DNA of 64,000 nucleotides from Membranipora membranacea. Lineage: Eukaryota > Bryozoa > Gymnolaemata > Cheilostomatida > Membraniporidae. The stretch lies in NCBI GenBank assembly GCA_914767715.1, contig OU612067.1:2852001-2916000 (forward strand), in the 5' to 3' direction. The notes beneath the pieces were generated by a model. The model had not been told where the DNA came from. It did not search any database and was given only the letters and a program-made list of their open reading frames with translations. The translations under genes and the position numbers were made by a program. Below, in pieces: positions 45,926 to 59,211 of this stretch (position 1 is the first letter of the stretch; each line of letters opens with the position of its first letter).

Positions 45926-48900
45926 CTATTTGACACAAACAACACAAGGAAGGTTTTGTGATGCTTGGTATTTTTCACACGGTGCTCCAGTGTTAGGACA
46001 GCCTCCGAACCTAACATGTCTTAGAGATAGTGACGGTCTCGTGATGAGATTAGCCTCAGAACTAAGACAGATATGATTGATAGAGCTGGTTCCCGAGGCT
46101 GTTGTTGTCAGCATGCCTGAGTATAAACTGGTCATTCCTGTGGGGCATGTAGTACGTCCCGGTACCATGACCTGAAAATTTGTAAGAAAAACATTGTCAA
46201 CAGCGCTAAAAATGATCTTGTAATTCAACCGGTAAAGTATTATCGATCATATTAAGATAATTACATTATACTAATAAGTTAGACCTAACAGAAGACCTTC
46301 ATATTCATGAATGAGGGGAACATATCTGACCCTGAACAAGCATATGGCAACTTATGTATGATTGCTGGAAACAATTTCTCATCTTTGTTTGGTCAAAAAG
46401 TTCAGTGATGCGACATGGATGCAAACATTTTTGAGTGCAAAGGTTGTTATTGTTATTGTTATTGTTATTGTTATTGTTAATGTTATTATTACTAGGACAT
46501 CCATTACTGCATAACGGTAAACCAGCCAGAAATTTAGCCATATCAAGTTATATACTGATGTTATTTCTCCAAAAATAGCCATAGACTGTGTATTTGACCA
46601 ATAATCGACGAATTAATATCAAAGGATCCACAAAAATAATGCTGTCTCCAGACTAAATGATTTAACTTGCACTTTACTTTTGGTTACGTTTATCAATTGC
46701 CGATGAACATAATGCGGCAGTAAACTTAATCTTAGACATAAGACATCATCCCCATTGACAAATTTTTCTCGATCATAATAGAACTTCTAATTTATGTTTT
46801 AATATTATTGACATTATTTTTGCTTTAAATTTTTTTTTCTGGCACTGAGTGCAAAACATTTCGAATGAGATGACTTTGGTTGCCAATAAAAGTATATATA
46901 TATGAATATCAGCAAGGCCAAAGTATTAAAACATTAAACCTATCGATAGAAGTGGTTAGTTATGAACTTACTTGGAAACGTCTATCTTCTTTGAGGCAAA
47001 GGTTACAGTATAGAACACTGTCTGCAGGGTTAGCCCTTTGACCAGAGCTATAAGGATTAGCCATTGGATAAATGGTAGAAGCCGTTCCACCGGGTGGACC
47101 GGTTGCGCCTGGTGGACAAGGCCTTGGTGACTGATTAGCTGTGCGGGTGGTTGTAGGCGATCCGTTGTCCATTGGTAAGCACAGCATATTAGAACCTCCA
47201 CTAACCTCACAATGTGAGTCTGAACCTAAGCCTGGACCGGCCATGAATCCTGTAACAGTAAATGGTTTGACTATTATTGTCCAAAGTAACAGCAGAGTTA
47301 CTCCGGTAAATAAACTTGACAGACTGGCATAAGAAGTGCAATGCAGTATCAATTTATTGATTACAGTGGCCATATTATGTAGACACTGTACAGGTATTGA
47401 GAGAGCTCAAACACACGCCTACAAATGATTTTTGTGGCTCTCGCCTATCAAATTTTCTTTCTTTTTCTTTGTTTTCGGTAGTGGAACATAATTTGTGTCA
47501 CAATCCCAATTACAGTTAATTTAAGCTCTTGATACATGAAAGAGGCTTACCTCTGTATAGTGATCTGCTTCCACCTGGACAATGCAATTTCCCCCAAGCC
47601 ACATAACTAACGGTACCTGCAAAGTTACAAGACAAAATGAGGTAATTATGACTTATGTACACAAAAATGTAAAAAAAAACAATGAAAACTAGAGCTGGGA
47701 GTTAAAGCCTGAGATTACCTCCGAGCGAAGAAATTTATATGGGGTTTCCAGATGGATGGGATTGCGAGAACCTATTTTCAACTGAGAATTTTTTCATCGG
47801 TTGTTTGATCTTTAAAGTTGCATGCCAGGGGAACTAAAAATGTTACATTGATCAAGCTGAAACCTTTAGCAGCGTGCAACCCAAGTGAAAATAAATTGTG
47901 CCACATGTACAACAAATTCCTGCATAGTGCATAGTAAGTTATTATAAAATCAAGCCCATAGAAAAGTTGAATATGTCCTATTGCTGCACAGCAGTTTAAG
48001 AAGATAAACAGATGGCGTTGCTCATTTTTCCAAGAATTATATTCCACTTGGATAAAGATTTTTATCTCCAGTACTAGTGCTATCTGCAAGTAGCTGAATG
48101 GTATTACAAGAAACCAGCTATTTCTGATAGGTTTCTCACCTTTATCCATAGGGTTTGTATGAACGTGTTGTCCTGGATATCCATCTCCTCCTGTTGATCC
48201 TGATGATCCTGGCTGCCCGCTACCTGGTTGTCCTGGTATTCCTTGTGCTCCTGGTTGACCATCAAATCCTTGTGCTCCTGGTTGTCCTGGTTGACCTGGC
48301 TGTCCGCTACCTGGTTGCCCAATGCCTGGTGCTCCTTGTGATCCTGGCTGCCCACCTGCTCCTGGTTGTCCGGGCTGTCCAGCTGCTCCTGGTTGTCCAC
48401 TACCTGGTTGCCCAGCTGCTCCTGGTTGTCCATTACCTGGTTGTCCATTACCTGGTTGTCCACTACCTGGTTGCCCAGCTGCTCCTGGTTGTCCTGGCTG
48501 TCCAGCTGCCCCTGGTTGCCCATTAATCCCTCTCCGAAAAATCTTTAATTAAATTCAATATCAATAACAACAGCGATATTATTAAGAATGCCTGCTTTTC
48601 TCCCAGTTGGCCAGCTGCCCAAGGTGAGCAAATCAGTATCACCCATAGACTTAATTATTAAGTCTATGGTATCACCAAATCTGACAAAAACTCTGTCAGG
48701 ATATTTTACTTGGCCATAGTAATTTTCTCACGCAAATATTAATAATGTAACAGAATCGGATGCTGCAGTTATTGATACCCCTACACAAAAAAAAAATTCG
48801 CATCATGTAACAGATAAGAGATGACAAATTGTTGCTGACATTTAACGTAAAATATATATAAATGAATAAGCGATCTGAAGGAACCAAGGCTACATCGACT

Positions 48901-49077
48901 CACTTTGTGTTCTGGTCTCTGTTTTAGTAATTCTATCTCTGCTCTAAGATCCTGATAAGTAAATACAGCTGCACAGGCAATAGCACAGAGAGCCAGAGTG
49001 TTGAACAGCGTTACTCCGCACACAATATGCAGCAGTGAATAGTTTCTGCTCATCTCTGCTTCATTTTTGGATTTCAT
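45926..49077 (-). CDS. Membrane-anchored short-chain (spongin-type) collagen
   Basis: Five exons: 49077-48904, 48542-48140, 47616-47551, 47249-46972, 46171-45926; 1167 nt, 388 residues. The N-terminus has a transmembrane helix (about 16-40, [20 protein letters not shown]) followed by a short coiled-coil-like stretch ([16 protein letters not shown]), so it is a type II membrane protein. Exon 2 encodes Gly-X-Y repeats rich in GQPGQPG with a few breaks (GIGQPGSGQ). The C-terminal 190 residues carry the Cys-rich domain of sponge/cnidarian short-chain collagens: [42 protein letters not shown] and CVVCVK. Spongin-type collagens are secreted matrix proteins; here the N-terminal anchor suggests a cell-surface form. 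Start choice: first ATG before the helix, and the frame is then open to the first donor. The 48542 acceptor was picked because it keeps phase 0 and opens the repeat frame. It converges on the SEA/EGF/NIDO gene. Confidence 0.92.
46441..46490. repeat. (TTATTG)n microsatellite in a collagen intron
   Basis: About seven hexamers of ttgtta type; the long Asn/Ile-Thr runs in frames across it are by-products. Confidence 0.9.
48643..48669. repeat. Perfect 27-bp palindrome in collagen intron 1
   Basis: ccatagacttaat, one central base, then its exact reverse complement. A bare hairpin of this kind can be a tiny MITE relic or a protein-binding site. Confidence 0.8.
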
Positions 49078-50108
49078 TTTGTGAAAACTTTCCTCTCCTA
49101 GCTAACTCTGATTTGTAAAGTAATATTTTTTCTCTGGTTACAAACATATTTAACATACTGATCGAAGTAATTTATCAAAGTAAATCTTGCAGATGATTGG
49201 ATTTTAAAGTTGGTGTGGGAGTAACCATGACAACAATATATAATGATGTGATTGTTTGAGATAATTTGGTGTGTTGCAATTTATTGGCATATATCCATCA
49301 CCTGGAAAGTGAACTGTTGTAGGCGGTTCACCTTCCCACTGAGCAATCAAATAATACAAAAATATGTTCGAACAGGAGCCGGAGTTTGATATCAATACAT
49401 TAGGATTTCTGTTATGTGATTAACTCTATAAAAGACTGAGTGACACATTGTCGAGCAGGTAATCGTCCCGCCTTCAGCAGGCTTTGTGAAGACTCACTCT
49501 TTCCAGTAGGGTGTTAGTCGGTATCAGCTAGTTGATATAACCAAGGAGTAACAGCTTAATATTACCAGCAGCTCAATCACACAGCCAGTTTATTTATTGT
49601 CTTGGCCATTTCTATGAGCATAATTTTCCTACTTTTTTCATCACATCATTATCAAGGCTGTCATTTATATAGTAGATTGAAACCGTTTGGATCAACGACT
49701 TATTGACCTCATCAAACATAAAGTTTTTACCTGTTGTTTTCAAGGATTTTTAACTCCATCATGTTGTTAAATTATCATCGAAAGCAGAAGCATGGCTACT
49801 TAGTGATAGTACGAAAAGTGGAGCTAGTAACAGATCAGCTCTCATTTTACGACGAGATCTACAATCTATCAATATTGTAATGTTGATGCTCTTAAGATAT
49901 ACTTGAGGGTAAGACGTTCACTCTGTCCTCAAACCACTAAACTCATATAATCCCACAAAGAAGAAGCTTAATGACGCTCAAGGTGAATGCAATATGTAAA
50001 ACTCAATTATTTGTCATCGAAAATGCCAAACATTATAGGGAAAAGCAAGAGCAAAAAATGAATATTGATCAAGTGTATATACATCATAAACGCTTAATGC
50101 ATCCTCAT
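49078..50108. other. Upstream region of the collagen gene, no gene seen
   Basis: Likely contains the collagen promoter at its left side (minus-strand gene). No coding exon recognised. Confidence 0.45.
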
Positions 50109-50661
50109 AATCTATCGATTCACGGTTATCATTGGTTATCTGAGTGGTACATTTTTTCGAGGAGATATCTGACGTCGAAAATAAATGGTTAGCCTCAGTA
50201 TGACTTGCTCTGGTATTTGTTGTCGAGTCATCACATGAATCTTGGTCAGATGACAATGCATCTGATTTGATCTCAGTCTCAATATCTTCTGTCTTTCTAA
50301 AAGCTACAGCACTTTCTATTATACATAGTATTATAGTATTATATAAAAGTATATATATATATTCTATGGAAGTTAATGCTGCTTCTAGTTTCGTCTATAA
50401 CTGTACTCCTTTAGAAATTGATGGCCCTGCACTAGGAAACGGTGGAGCAAGTGGTACCTTAGGTCTCGAAGAAATGTCTTCTAGATTGACTGGCACCTTT
50501 ATTAAAGTGTCGTGGAAACACATCCCTCTTTTCTCCATCTCATGTAAACATGTCCCAACAAACCTGGTGAAGGGCATCTTGGTCATGGGAGGCGGGTTTG
50601 TCTCTGAATGCTGTGAGCTCCATTCTTGCTGAGAACCGCTAAGCATGTCATTTTCATTCAT
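50109..50661 (-). CDS. Possible two-exon gene of unknown function (partial model)
   Basis: A minus-strand frame starts with ATG at 50661 and runs to about 50398 (NENDMLSGSQQEW, GTCLHEMEKRGMC, KVPVNLED); a possible donor lies near its end. A second open stretch, from an acceptor at about 50295 (gcttttag) to about 50109, is acidic and Ser/Thr-rich (TEDIETEIKSDALSSDQDSC). I could not find a splice pair that joins them cleanly in frame, and no family is recognised. It may be two exons of a gene whose other exons I missed, or chance frames. Confidence 0.25.
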
Positions 50662-51892
50662 GATGCTGTAGACACCCCCCTATTTAAAAAATTTCTACCT
50701 CTGATTTTTTGATTAATGTCCCAACATGTAACAGAAATTTCTCACTACAATGCTGTTACCTACAATCATCTTCAAACGCCATTATTTATAGCAGGCTACA
50801 GCTTCATCATCATTATTTGCATTTATGAGCAAGCCCAGCCACGAGAACACACAAAATAGGGCCATGTATAAATGGAGAATGAGGAAAATGAGGATCCCAC
50901 GATGCGTTTCTTACGGAGTTCCTATTAATAAAAAGGGCATTTATCTAAACATTTTTCCATTGTAGATCAGAACATTTTACAGACCACTGGAGTGAAGTTG
51001 AGGGAATCACCATATTCAGACTGCGCTGCTGCTTGTGAGAGGATAGGACCTGCTTGGTCTGGAAGGTCATATGGTGGTACGTGTAACTGCAGTTTGTGTA
51101 GAGAAGACTTTTCGCGAATCGGTCTCGATCCAGTAAAAAAGTTTTATTTTTTCTTATCTGTTTCACTCCTTTTAATTTCTGGACAATCAGATTATGGTGA
51201 GAACTATTTCCATTGACATAGATCATGATAAACTTATGATCAAAAGGATCTGCGAAATTACATCTCCGCTTTGATTACAGCCATTCTTAAATATGTTTGG
51301 AAACTTCTCCAAATTTACTGAGCAACATTTATTGGGAAAACTTATTCCTTGATCATTCCCTGAATCCCTACAAATATCCAAACACCACAGACTGTTCAAA
51401 CCAAGACACCCCACACCAAAACACTGTAATGGGAAGTCAGAGCCGCAAGGCACTACATAGTTGTCCACCATAAATGAGAACCTTAAATTGTGTTTCAGTT
51501 TATTTCCTTAGTTCAAGTCCTATCTGTTTGTATGATAGATATATATATATATCCTTCCCACTTATGTTCAAGGTAACATCTGACAATTGAATTGACTGAA
51601 GATAGACCAACTTCAGCATGTGATAACCAAATGAGACACTTTCAATTAACTATTTTGCGAGGAAGTTAAAGATTTTATGTGATTTGTAAACTAGGAACTT
51701 TTTTGACACCCTCCCTTACATATTGTAAAACATTATAGTAAACTGCCATTTTACTACATACATAGGTCAAGTTTCGAGCTAAAATCAAGAAAAAAACATT
51801 ATAGAAAACTGTAATGATCAGATATGTTGTCTTTGCTAGGAACCGACTCTATACGCTACAACGGCTTCCAATTATGACTCTAACTTCACCAC
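50662..51892. other. Region with weak exon-like signals only
   Basis: A plus-strand open stretch at about 50982-51135 contains closely spaced cysteines (see findings), and a minus-strand frame 51471-51223 is also Cys-containing (CFGVGCLGLNSLWCLDIC). Neither has a supported gene model. A minus-strand AATAAA at 51504-51499 may serve the SLC1 gene. Confidence 0.3.
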
Positions 51893-54800
51893 TCAATCCG
51901 AGTTCAGGTCTTTACTGGCAAAATGCTGAATTATTCCACAGCAGAAGCAATCACTGAGAATGTCCACAACAACACGAAATCTTCCTCTGTAAAACAAAGA
52001 CACTTGTTAAGATTCTTACTATGTGAGGAGGTCGACAGTGGTGAGCTTTACGCCTGGTATTATCAAGAATAGGATAATATAGTCATGTGCTCTGAAGTTT
52101 GGTAAATTTTGTAAGTAAAGTATTTGACCTATATGATGTCCAGAGAACCAAAATCCATGAGGAGTACCGAGAAAATTGAAAAAGAAAAAGTTACCGAGTG
52201 TGTCATCAGGCTGGTAGCCTCAACTACTGAAAGTACTAACAGGGTCACAGCCTGACCTACTGGCTAGTGCATAAGGATGCAGCAAGCAAGACTTAGTATC
52301 AATGGCCACTTATGGCAAAAATTATCTCTTTCTTATTCTATGGGTTAGGCATTCAGAAAACTTTGCAAACTAGACAGACAGGACAGCGATTAATTAGCAC
52401 ATTGCTCTGGGGCAGCTGAAACTATGACATATTCACATTTCTTCGAATGCCCAGCAGAACAAACAACAGCTAAATGAACTGAAGTATACCGAAATCCTTA
52501 CAGTAATGCTCTGTATTCATGACAGAAAACTTACATTAGCCAATCAAAGGCTACTAAGTAGGAAGTGTCTGTATTGGTTTGTCCGGTGGCGTGCAAAACT
52601 AGGATTGTGGTAGCTAATGTACCGTTCGGTATGCCTGCCGTAACCATCGATAAAAGTGGGGCAATCAAACTGCAAGAGAAAGGGCAATTGGGTAATGACG
52701 AGTAATAGTAGGAATTTGATGCTAGCAGAGTCATGTAGTAGTAGTGACAATAAAAGGAGCAACAAATCTTTTGCCATAACAATATTGATATTATACTTTT
52801 TGCTCACTATACAAATTAAGTATATGTTTACCAAGTTTCATTGAAATAGAATTGACAAAGAGTTATGTCATCCTGGCTAATGTGCATACTTTTCATGTTT
52901 GGATTCCAGGTTAACGCATGGTATGATAAAACTATCCAATATTAAAATGTGAATCATAATCGGCTAACACTGACCATATCAGAAAGATTTGTTCCGGTTT
53001 GAGTAAAGTGTAACTTAGCTGTGCTAGAAATATTGTCGTCACAGTTTGATAAAGGGCTGTCCCGTCTCTGTTGATCACTGAATTAAGTGGAATTATAAAC
53101 CTGTATAGCCTTATATCGATAGCGCTGTATTTCTGTATGGCTTGCATTGTAACTGGTACGCTGGCTATACTGGAAAATAAAGAGAATAACCTAATTTGAG
53201 AGGGATATTTTAAAATGTTTACTTTGTCTAAATTATCCTAAAACAAAGCGGGATAAAATTTGCAGTCAGCCAAGTGCATAACAAATACTGAAATCTGAGT
53301 TCATATGGTGACTAATTTCTGGACATTTATCCTTGAATCTTCACCAAAGACCTATTTCTAATAGGTTTAAACAGGGTTTAAAGCCACTCAGACAATTATT
53401 ACACTGAGTTGTCTCATCTCTAAACAACAAAAGGTAACTCTTCATCTCACCGCCATTAAAATTGTCTGTTGGCCTATATAGTTGTCAAAAATGTGTAACT
53501 AAAAGGTAATAATGATATGATAAGGAGGTACTGCTGACCTTGATGATGTGATGTAGCCGACTACCAGAGGATGATAAACACTTAACATGAGCACACACGG
53601 ATTTTTACGAGTGATGGCAGCATATAGAGCAGGCAGTATTATAAATCCATGTACAGTCAGCGCTGATATTAGTGTGATGAAATAGTATTTGTGTACACTA
53701 AAGAGTGACATGAGACTTTTATCTCTCAGAAACTCGGCTACTATCAGGAATCCTGCGCCTAGAGGTGTGAACCTGTAGAGCACAATGAAAGCACAATGAA
53801 TACACAGATATCGGTTCAGGAAAACAAATCTGATAAATTCAGATAAATTCAGATAAATTATCATATCAATCAAATGTATTATTAGCTCGTTAAGGGCGAT
53901 GTTAGGGATGAGGGAGCTGACATTGATCTAATGTCTCAACTATCAGAAAGTTAACGACATATCATACGTTTATTATACCGGACTTATTTACTAAACATAA
54001 TACACTGACACACCAGATGATGAGTTTGCTGATAGTTGTTGTGATACTATAAAGGCTACCGAGTGTCTCTCGCAATGTATAAGATTCTGGACCAGTCCTA
54101 CTGAGTATCATACCGAAGAGCGAGGTGAACACAACTATACCAAGCAGATTCGAGCCTCCGAACTCATCAGTTATAAATACAGGATGGTTTGATCGTGTCA
54201 ACTCTGTAAGTCACAAGTATCAAGGTTAGTATACAGTCGATGAAAGCAAGCTTTACCATTTGTTGTAATACTTATGAGCGATTAAGCTCTCCAAAATGAT
54301 GAAACCTATTAACCTGCTAAAATATTCATGCCACAAGTATAAACCGCCCTTGGATCCAACCTGAAGGTCGATTAAAACTTTGAGTAACTTTAATTCAAAC
54401 AGAGCAAGAATGTTTAGAAACTGTTTAATAGCTACAAAGACAATGAGAACGGACCATAAGTCTATATGTAGTTGTTTGTTTTATGCTATTTCGGCTACCT
54501 GGATTGCTGCCATTGTTGTTTTGTGAGTTTAAATATGCACATGTAGAAGTGCTATTAGTACCATTGATACACTCTGTCTCCATACTGCCCGCTCCAGACA
54601 CCACACTGCCTTCTCTGGATGCCATACCGATACCATACTGTGTGTGAGGTTGGGAGATGAGGGAACCGGCCAGGTTCCAGGGGAAAAGTGACCTGAATTT
54701 GAATTATATAAATGTTATCATCGATACAGGTAAGTAATTATAGGTGCTGAAATAGTCATTTTGATCAACTTGAAAGTCCTCGTGTTCATGGTAAAATCTT

Positions 54801-57800
54801 TGTTTGGAGGTATGGTATGGTTTGCGGGTAATATCCAAAACATCGCTTACACTATTTTTGACAAATAACTTATCCTTTGAAAATTGACTTTACCTGAAAA
54901 TATCTAGTAATATGTCCAATGAGTCGATATTGCGAGGAGATACGGTTCCCACATGGGTACCATTCATCGCAGCTGTGGGAGTGCGGTGACCAGGTTTAAT
55001 TCCAAACACAAATATGAGACCTGGAAATGATATCATGCTCGTAGAGATATTTTACACATTTTAGTAATGCTTACCTTACCTACCTACATTCATTATTTAT
55101 TTTGATATGATAAAAAAAGTGGCTACATGACAAGGCTAATGCCAACAAAGAACGCTACAATTGAAAGATATTCTAATAAGTCAAATCGATCAAATCTTTG
55201 TCTAAGCCCTTGATGGAAGTCATTTTGACTATCTATCCAGACTGCAGGAATTTATTCAATGACCCAAAAAACATTCCATGAAACCGCCTACATGTGGTTC
55301 TGTTATTGTTGGTATAGTGCAGCATTTTTAAGCTAAACCATACACAATATTGAAACTTAGAGGAAAAAATTGCGTATAAACTGGTTACTATTAGATTGCA
55401 GTCATAGAACTAAATTGCTTGAAATTTCCTGGCATCTTGCCGAAGTAGTGTTTGGTAAAGGAGTGCACAAAAATCCCAGCGGCATTACGCCCTCAAACTA
55501 ACGCAAGATGTGAAACGGAGAACTTACCTATGCAAACTGCGATTAGATTAGTTATATAGTTGTATAGAAGAACCCTGAGTAACGTTTTTACATTAGTAGC
55601 GAGTTGAGTGTTACATAATGCTGTCACAATGCTTGTTATAATAAGAGGCAGCGATATCATTCTCAGCATTCTCATCATCAACTCACCGGGAAACCCAATA
55701 TACATGATCTGAAAATATTAAAGGGGAATTCATCACTTCAAATAAAACAAAGTTAAAAAAAAAGTATTATATAACTTGTCAATATAATTATTCCATCAGG
55801 GAGATAGAGAGCAATGAGTGATGTACTGGGCGATGTACTGGGCTTTTTCAAGCTCTATGCCCCAGTTTCAGTACTAAACATTGATTCTGATTTTATGACC
55901 AGTGGATTCTTAGGACATAAAATTTTGTATTTCAGTGACAAATAGAGCAAAATTAATTAGATCTGTTAGCAGATATTGGAGTTTCCCTTTCAGCTACATG
56001 GAGGGTACAATTGCAGTGATTGTGTATAAAACTGACATGGATGGACCAAAGTAATGACTAAAGTTTGCAATGTAGCGGTGATGACCAAGGCTGCACCATG
56101 ACTCATGCCTCGCCCTATTTATACAGTTAGATAAAGGGTGATCAAAATCACTAGGCCATGTCAGACGCCGCATCCTAAAGAATGAGCAACCAAATGGTGG
56201 TTGTGATATCGGCACGGGCCACATTTTTGCGCCAATGGCGACTGAATCCATAGGTGGTAGGAGCACACCTAATTGGTGCCAAATAAAGTGGACTGCAACA
56301 GGATTAAAACCCGAGTGTTGAAATCATTGTACACAGAAGTCCCTGTTATCTAACAAACTGAGCTCTCTCCTACTCCACACGAGGATAACTGCAGCTCTAC
56401 TTACTTATGCCTTAACGTTTATCTTACCTGTCGCGCAGATAGAGGAGGCTTTACATGACGAAGGTGAATACCTAGCCCAATACTAATGGCTAGCACCAAT
56501 ATTGTACTAGTCAGCTGAATAAGTCCTGCTCTCTGTCTGAGGAAGGGCAGGAAAACTCTCCTCTTTAATTTCACAATCCTGACAAGGCTAGAGCTGTTAC
56601 GTACACGGGACTGAATCTTGTCCCCAACCTAGTGGGAAAGATGACAATTATAATGATATTCAAATGTTGGTTTCATTTAGCATAAGCTAGAGCCAATAGC
56701 CAAATGATAAATCAAAGCAGGGCATCAATAAGTAGAAATGAAAATTAGTGAGCTCCAGTAAAGACCTTTGTTATCTTATCTTGAGGTGGGTTCTGAGGTG
56801 TGTCAATGTGGTTATAGGGATGTGCTCCTTCGACAACAGACCAGGCTTGGTATATCGTATCTTCTCGCACCACTGGCTTGCTGTCACGTAACCCTGCAGG
56901 TATGTTGTGGGTTCCTTAATCAAAAAACATGAAAAACCTGTAAATATCAAATTTTTTGCTTCAGAGAACTTTCTCTACACCATACATTATGTGAAATAAA
57001 TCATATATGATATGAAGACTGGTTGTCTGTGTAGTGGTAATACCCTGAAAATATCAAACTCAACTATTTTCAAGAAAGGAGACAAGTCTCTCTGCGGAAA
57101 CTATAGAGGAATATCTCTGCTAGCGATTGCTGGAAAGATACTGGCCAGGATTCTGTCAACGAGGCTATCGTCTGTTGCTGAAGAAGTACTACCGGAGTCT
57201 CAATGTGGTTTCCGACCGGGCAGAGGTACAGTTGACATGATATTTGCAGCACGCCAAATACAAGAGAAGTGTCGTGAGCAATATCAAGAACTACACTTGG
57301 CTTTTATAGACCTCACTAAGGCTTTCGACTCAGTGGACCGAGAGTCACTCTGGAAAGTCCTCTCGCTAATAGGATGCCCTGAGAAGTTCATTAAAATAGT
57401 CCGGCTATTACATGATGGTATGTCAGCATCAGTATTAGTTAATGGGGAAGCATCAGAAAAGTTTGCTGTGAAAACTGGAGTGAAACAAGGCTGTGTGATT
57501 GCTTTGACACTATTTTCTTTATTCCTACTGGCTGTCTTGCATCTCGTGCGTCAGAGGCTACCACCCGGAGTCAGAATCTAGTACAGGATCGACGAACTAT
57601 TCAATCTACGACGCCTCAAGGCCAAGACAATGACAACAAAGATCACCGTAACAGAGTTGCAGTATGCAGATGATAATGCAATTGTGGCCAATACTGAACA
57701 CAATCTTCAGCTGGCTATGGATGCTTTTGAATTCGCATACTCCACTCTGGGACTTCAGATGAACATCAATAAAACTCAAGTTCTACATCAGCCCAAACCA

Positions 57801-59175
57801 GGGATACCGGCAGGCCAAGTCCAGGAGCCCGAAATATTAGTGAAAGGTGAGCCACTGAATAATGTGGAAAACTTCACATATCTCGGAAGCTGCCTCTCAG
57901 CCAAAGCTGACTTAGATAAAGACATAGAGCAGAGACTTCAAGCCGCTAGTATCACGTTTGGACGCCTTCGAAAAAGAGTGTTTGACAACAAAGATCTCTA
58001 CTCAAGAACAAAGCTGAGAGTGTACAGAGCAGTTATCATGCCTACACTCCTCTATGCCTCCGAAGCATGGGTAACCTACAGCAGAAACATAAAGAGTCTA
58101 GAAGAGTACCATCAAAGATGCCTTCGCAGAATACTAAATATGAAGTGGACAGACAAACGCACCAACAACAGTGTGCATGACCAGTCAGGTATTCCAAGAG
58201 TAGAATCGTATATAATATCTAACAAGCTCCGGTGGGCTGGACATGTGGTGCGCATGGATAATGATAGGCTGCCCAAACAGATCATGTATGGTGAACTCTG
58301 CGACGCTAAGAGGAAACAGGGAGGACAACGCAAACGCTTCAAAGACAATCTAAAACACAATCTTAAACAATGCCCTATTAACCCAGATAGATGGGAAGAC
58401 AACGCTCGAAATCGCCCACTATGGCGCTCCAAAATCAAAATGGGAGTAAAGATATTTGAAGATGACAGGAAAGAGCACCGTGAGGAGCTTCGTGCTGCTC
58501 GCAAACTGAGACAAGAGAGCTCATCCATAGACGAGAGTGACGTTTCGAAGATCATGTCAATAATGTTGTGTCCAAAGCAAATCAGAGAATGTTTGTCATC
58601 AGAACCTTTAATTATCAGAGTACAAAGCCTTTAGCCTGCATGTTATTTAAAAGTTTTATTGTATCCATTCTAACCTATTGCCTACCTATTTTGTTCACTA
58701 GTATTTATTCACGAGACAAGAAAGCTCTGAGAAAGTTTTTTAAGCAAGGCGGCAGACTAGGTCTTGATATTGGGGACCTAGATTCAGTCATATCAAAACG
58801 TACAAAGAACCTGGCCCTGCAGATAATACATGATGACGAACATGTTTTAAACAATTTTCTTGAGAAACTCCCCTCAGGCAGATATCGCAGCCTTAAATAC
58901 AGAACTGCCTGGGGTAAAGACTCATTCCTCAGACACTTGATTTTGATATTGCAAGATATTTTTTAATCCACTAGAAGTCAGACTTTACTCTACTCATTTT
59001 GTTTATGTTTCTTTTTGGTATTCCCTACTCATGTAACAGTATAAACACTCAATCTCGCAGCATACCTAATGTTTGTGACAAAATAAACCAACCAACCAAC
59101 CAACCAGCCTTCAAATGCACCCATTGTGGAAAACTATGTAGATCAAGGATAGGACTACACAGTCACTCAAGGACC

Positions 59176-59211
<36 letters not shown>

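Larger units (their letters stand above)
57065..59208 (+). mobile_element. 5'-truncated non-LTR retrotransposon with 14-bp target duplication
   Basis: The element begins inside its reverse transcriptase (IFKKGDKSLCGNYRGISLL) and runs through QCGFRPGRGT, AFIDLTKAFDSVD and LQYADDNAIVAN to a C-terminal region with LRWAGHVVRMDNDRLPKQ. It ends with a C2H2 zinc finger (CTHCGKLC, GLHSHSRTH) and a (GA)n tail. The sequence atatcaaactcaac flanks it exactly on both sides (57051-57064 and 59209-59222). The RT frame is interrupted by a stop at 57579-57581, resumes at 57630, and ends at about 58555 where a second LINE is inserted. It lies antisense in intron 3 of the SLC1 gene. Confidence 0.93.

Noticed and set aside
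45882..46076. Plus-strand frame containing CDAWYFSH, reminiscent of CDAWYVE in the first gene
   Set aside because: It is the antisense of the collagen C-terminal exon, whose minus-strand frame matches a known domain; the similarity is a coincidence.
46305..46582. Minus-strand poly-Asn and Ile-Thr frames
   Set aside because: Caused by a hexanucleotide microsatellite in a collagen intron.
48104..48523. Minus-strand [16 protein letters not shown] frame
   Set aside because: A shifted frame of the collagen exon; only the Gly-X-Y frame joins neighbouring exons in phase.
48155..48552. Plus-strand frames rich in Cys-Pro-Gly or Leu-Val
   Set aside because: Antisense reading of the collagen Gly-X-Y exon.
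58112..58555. 147-codon minus-strand frame
   Set aside because: Shadow of the LINE reverse-transcriptase frame on the opposite strand.
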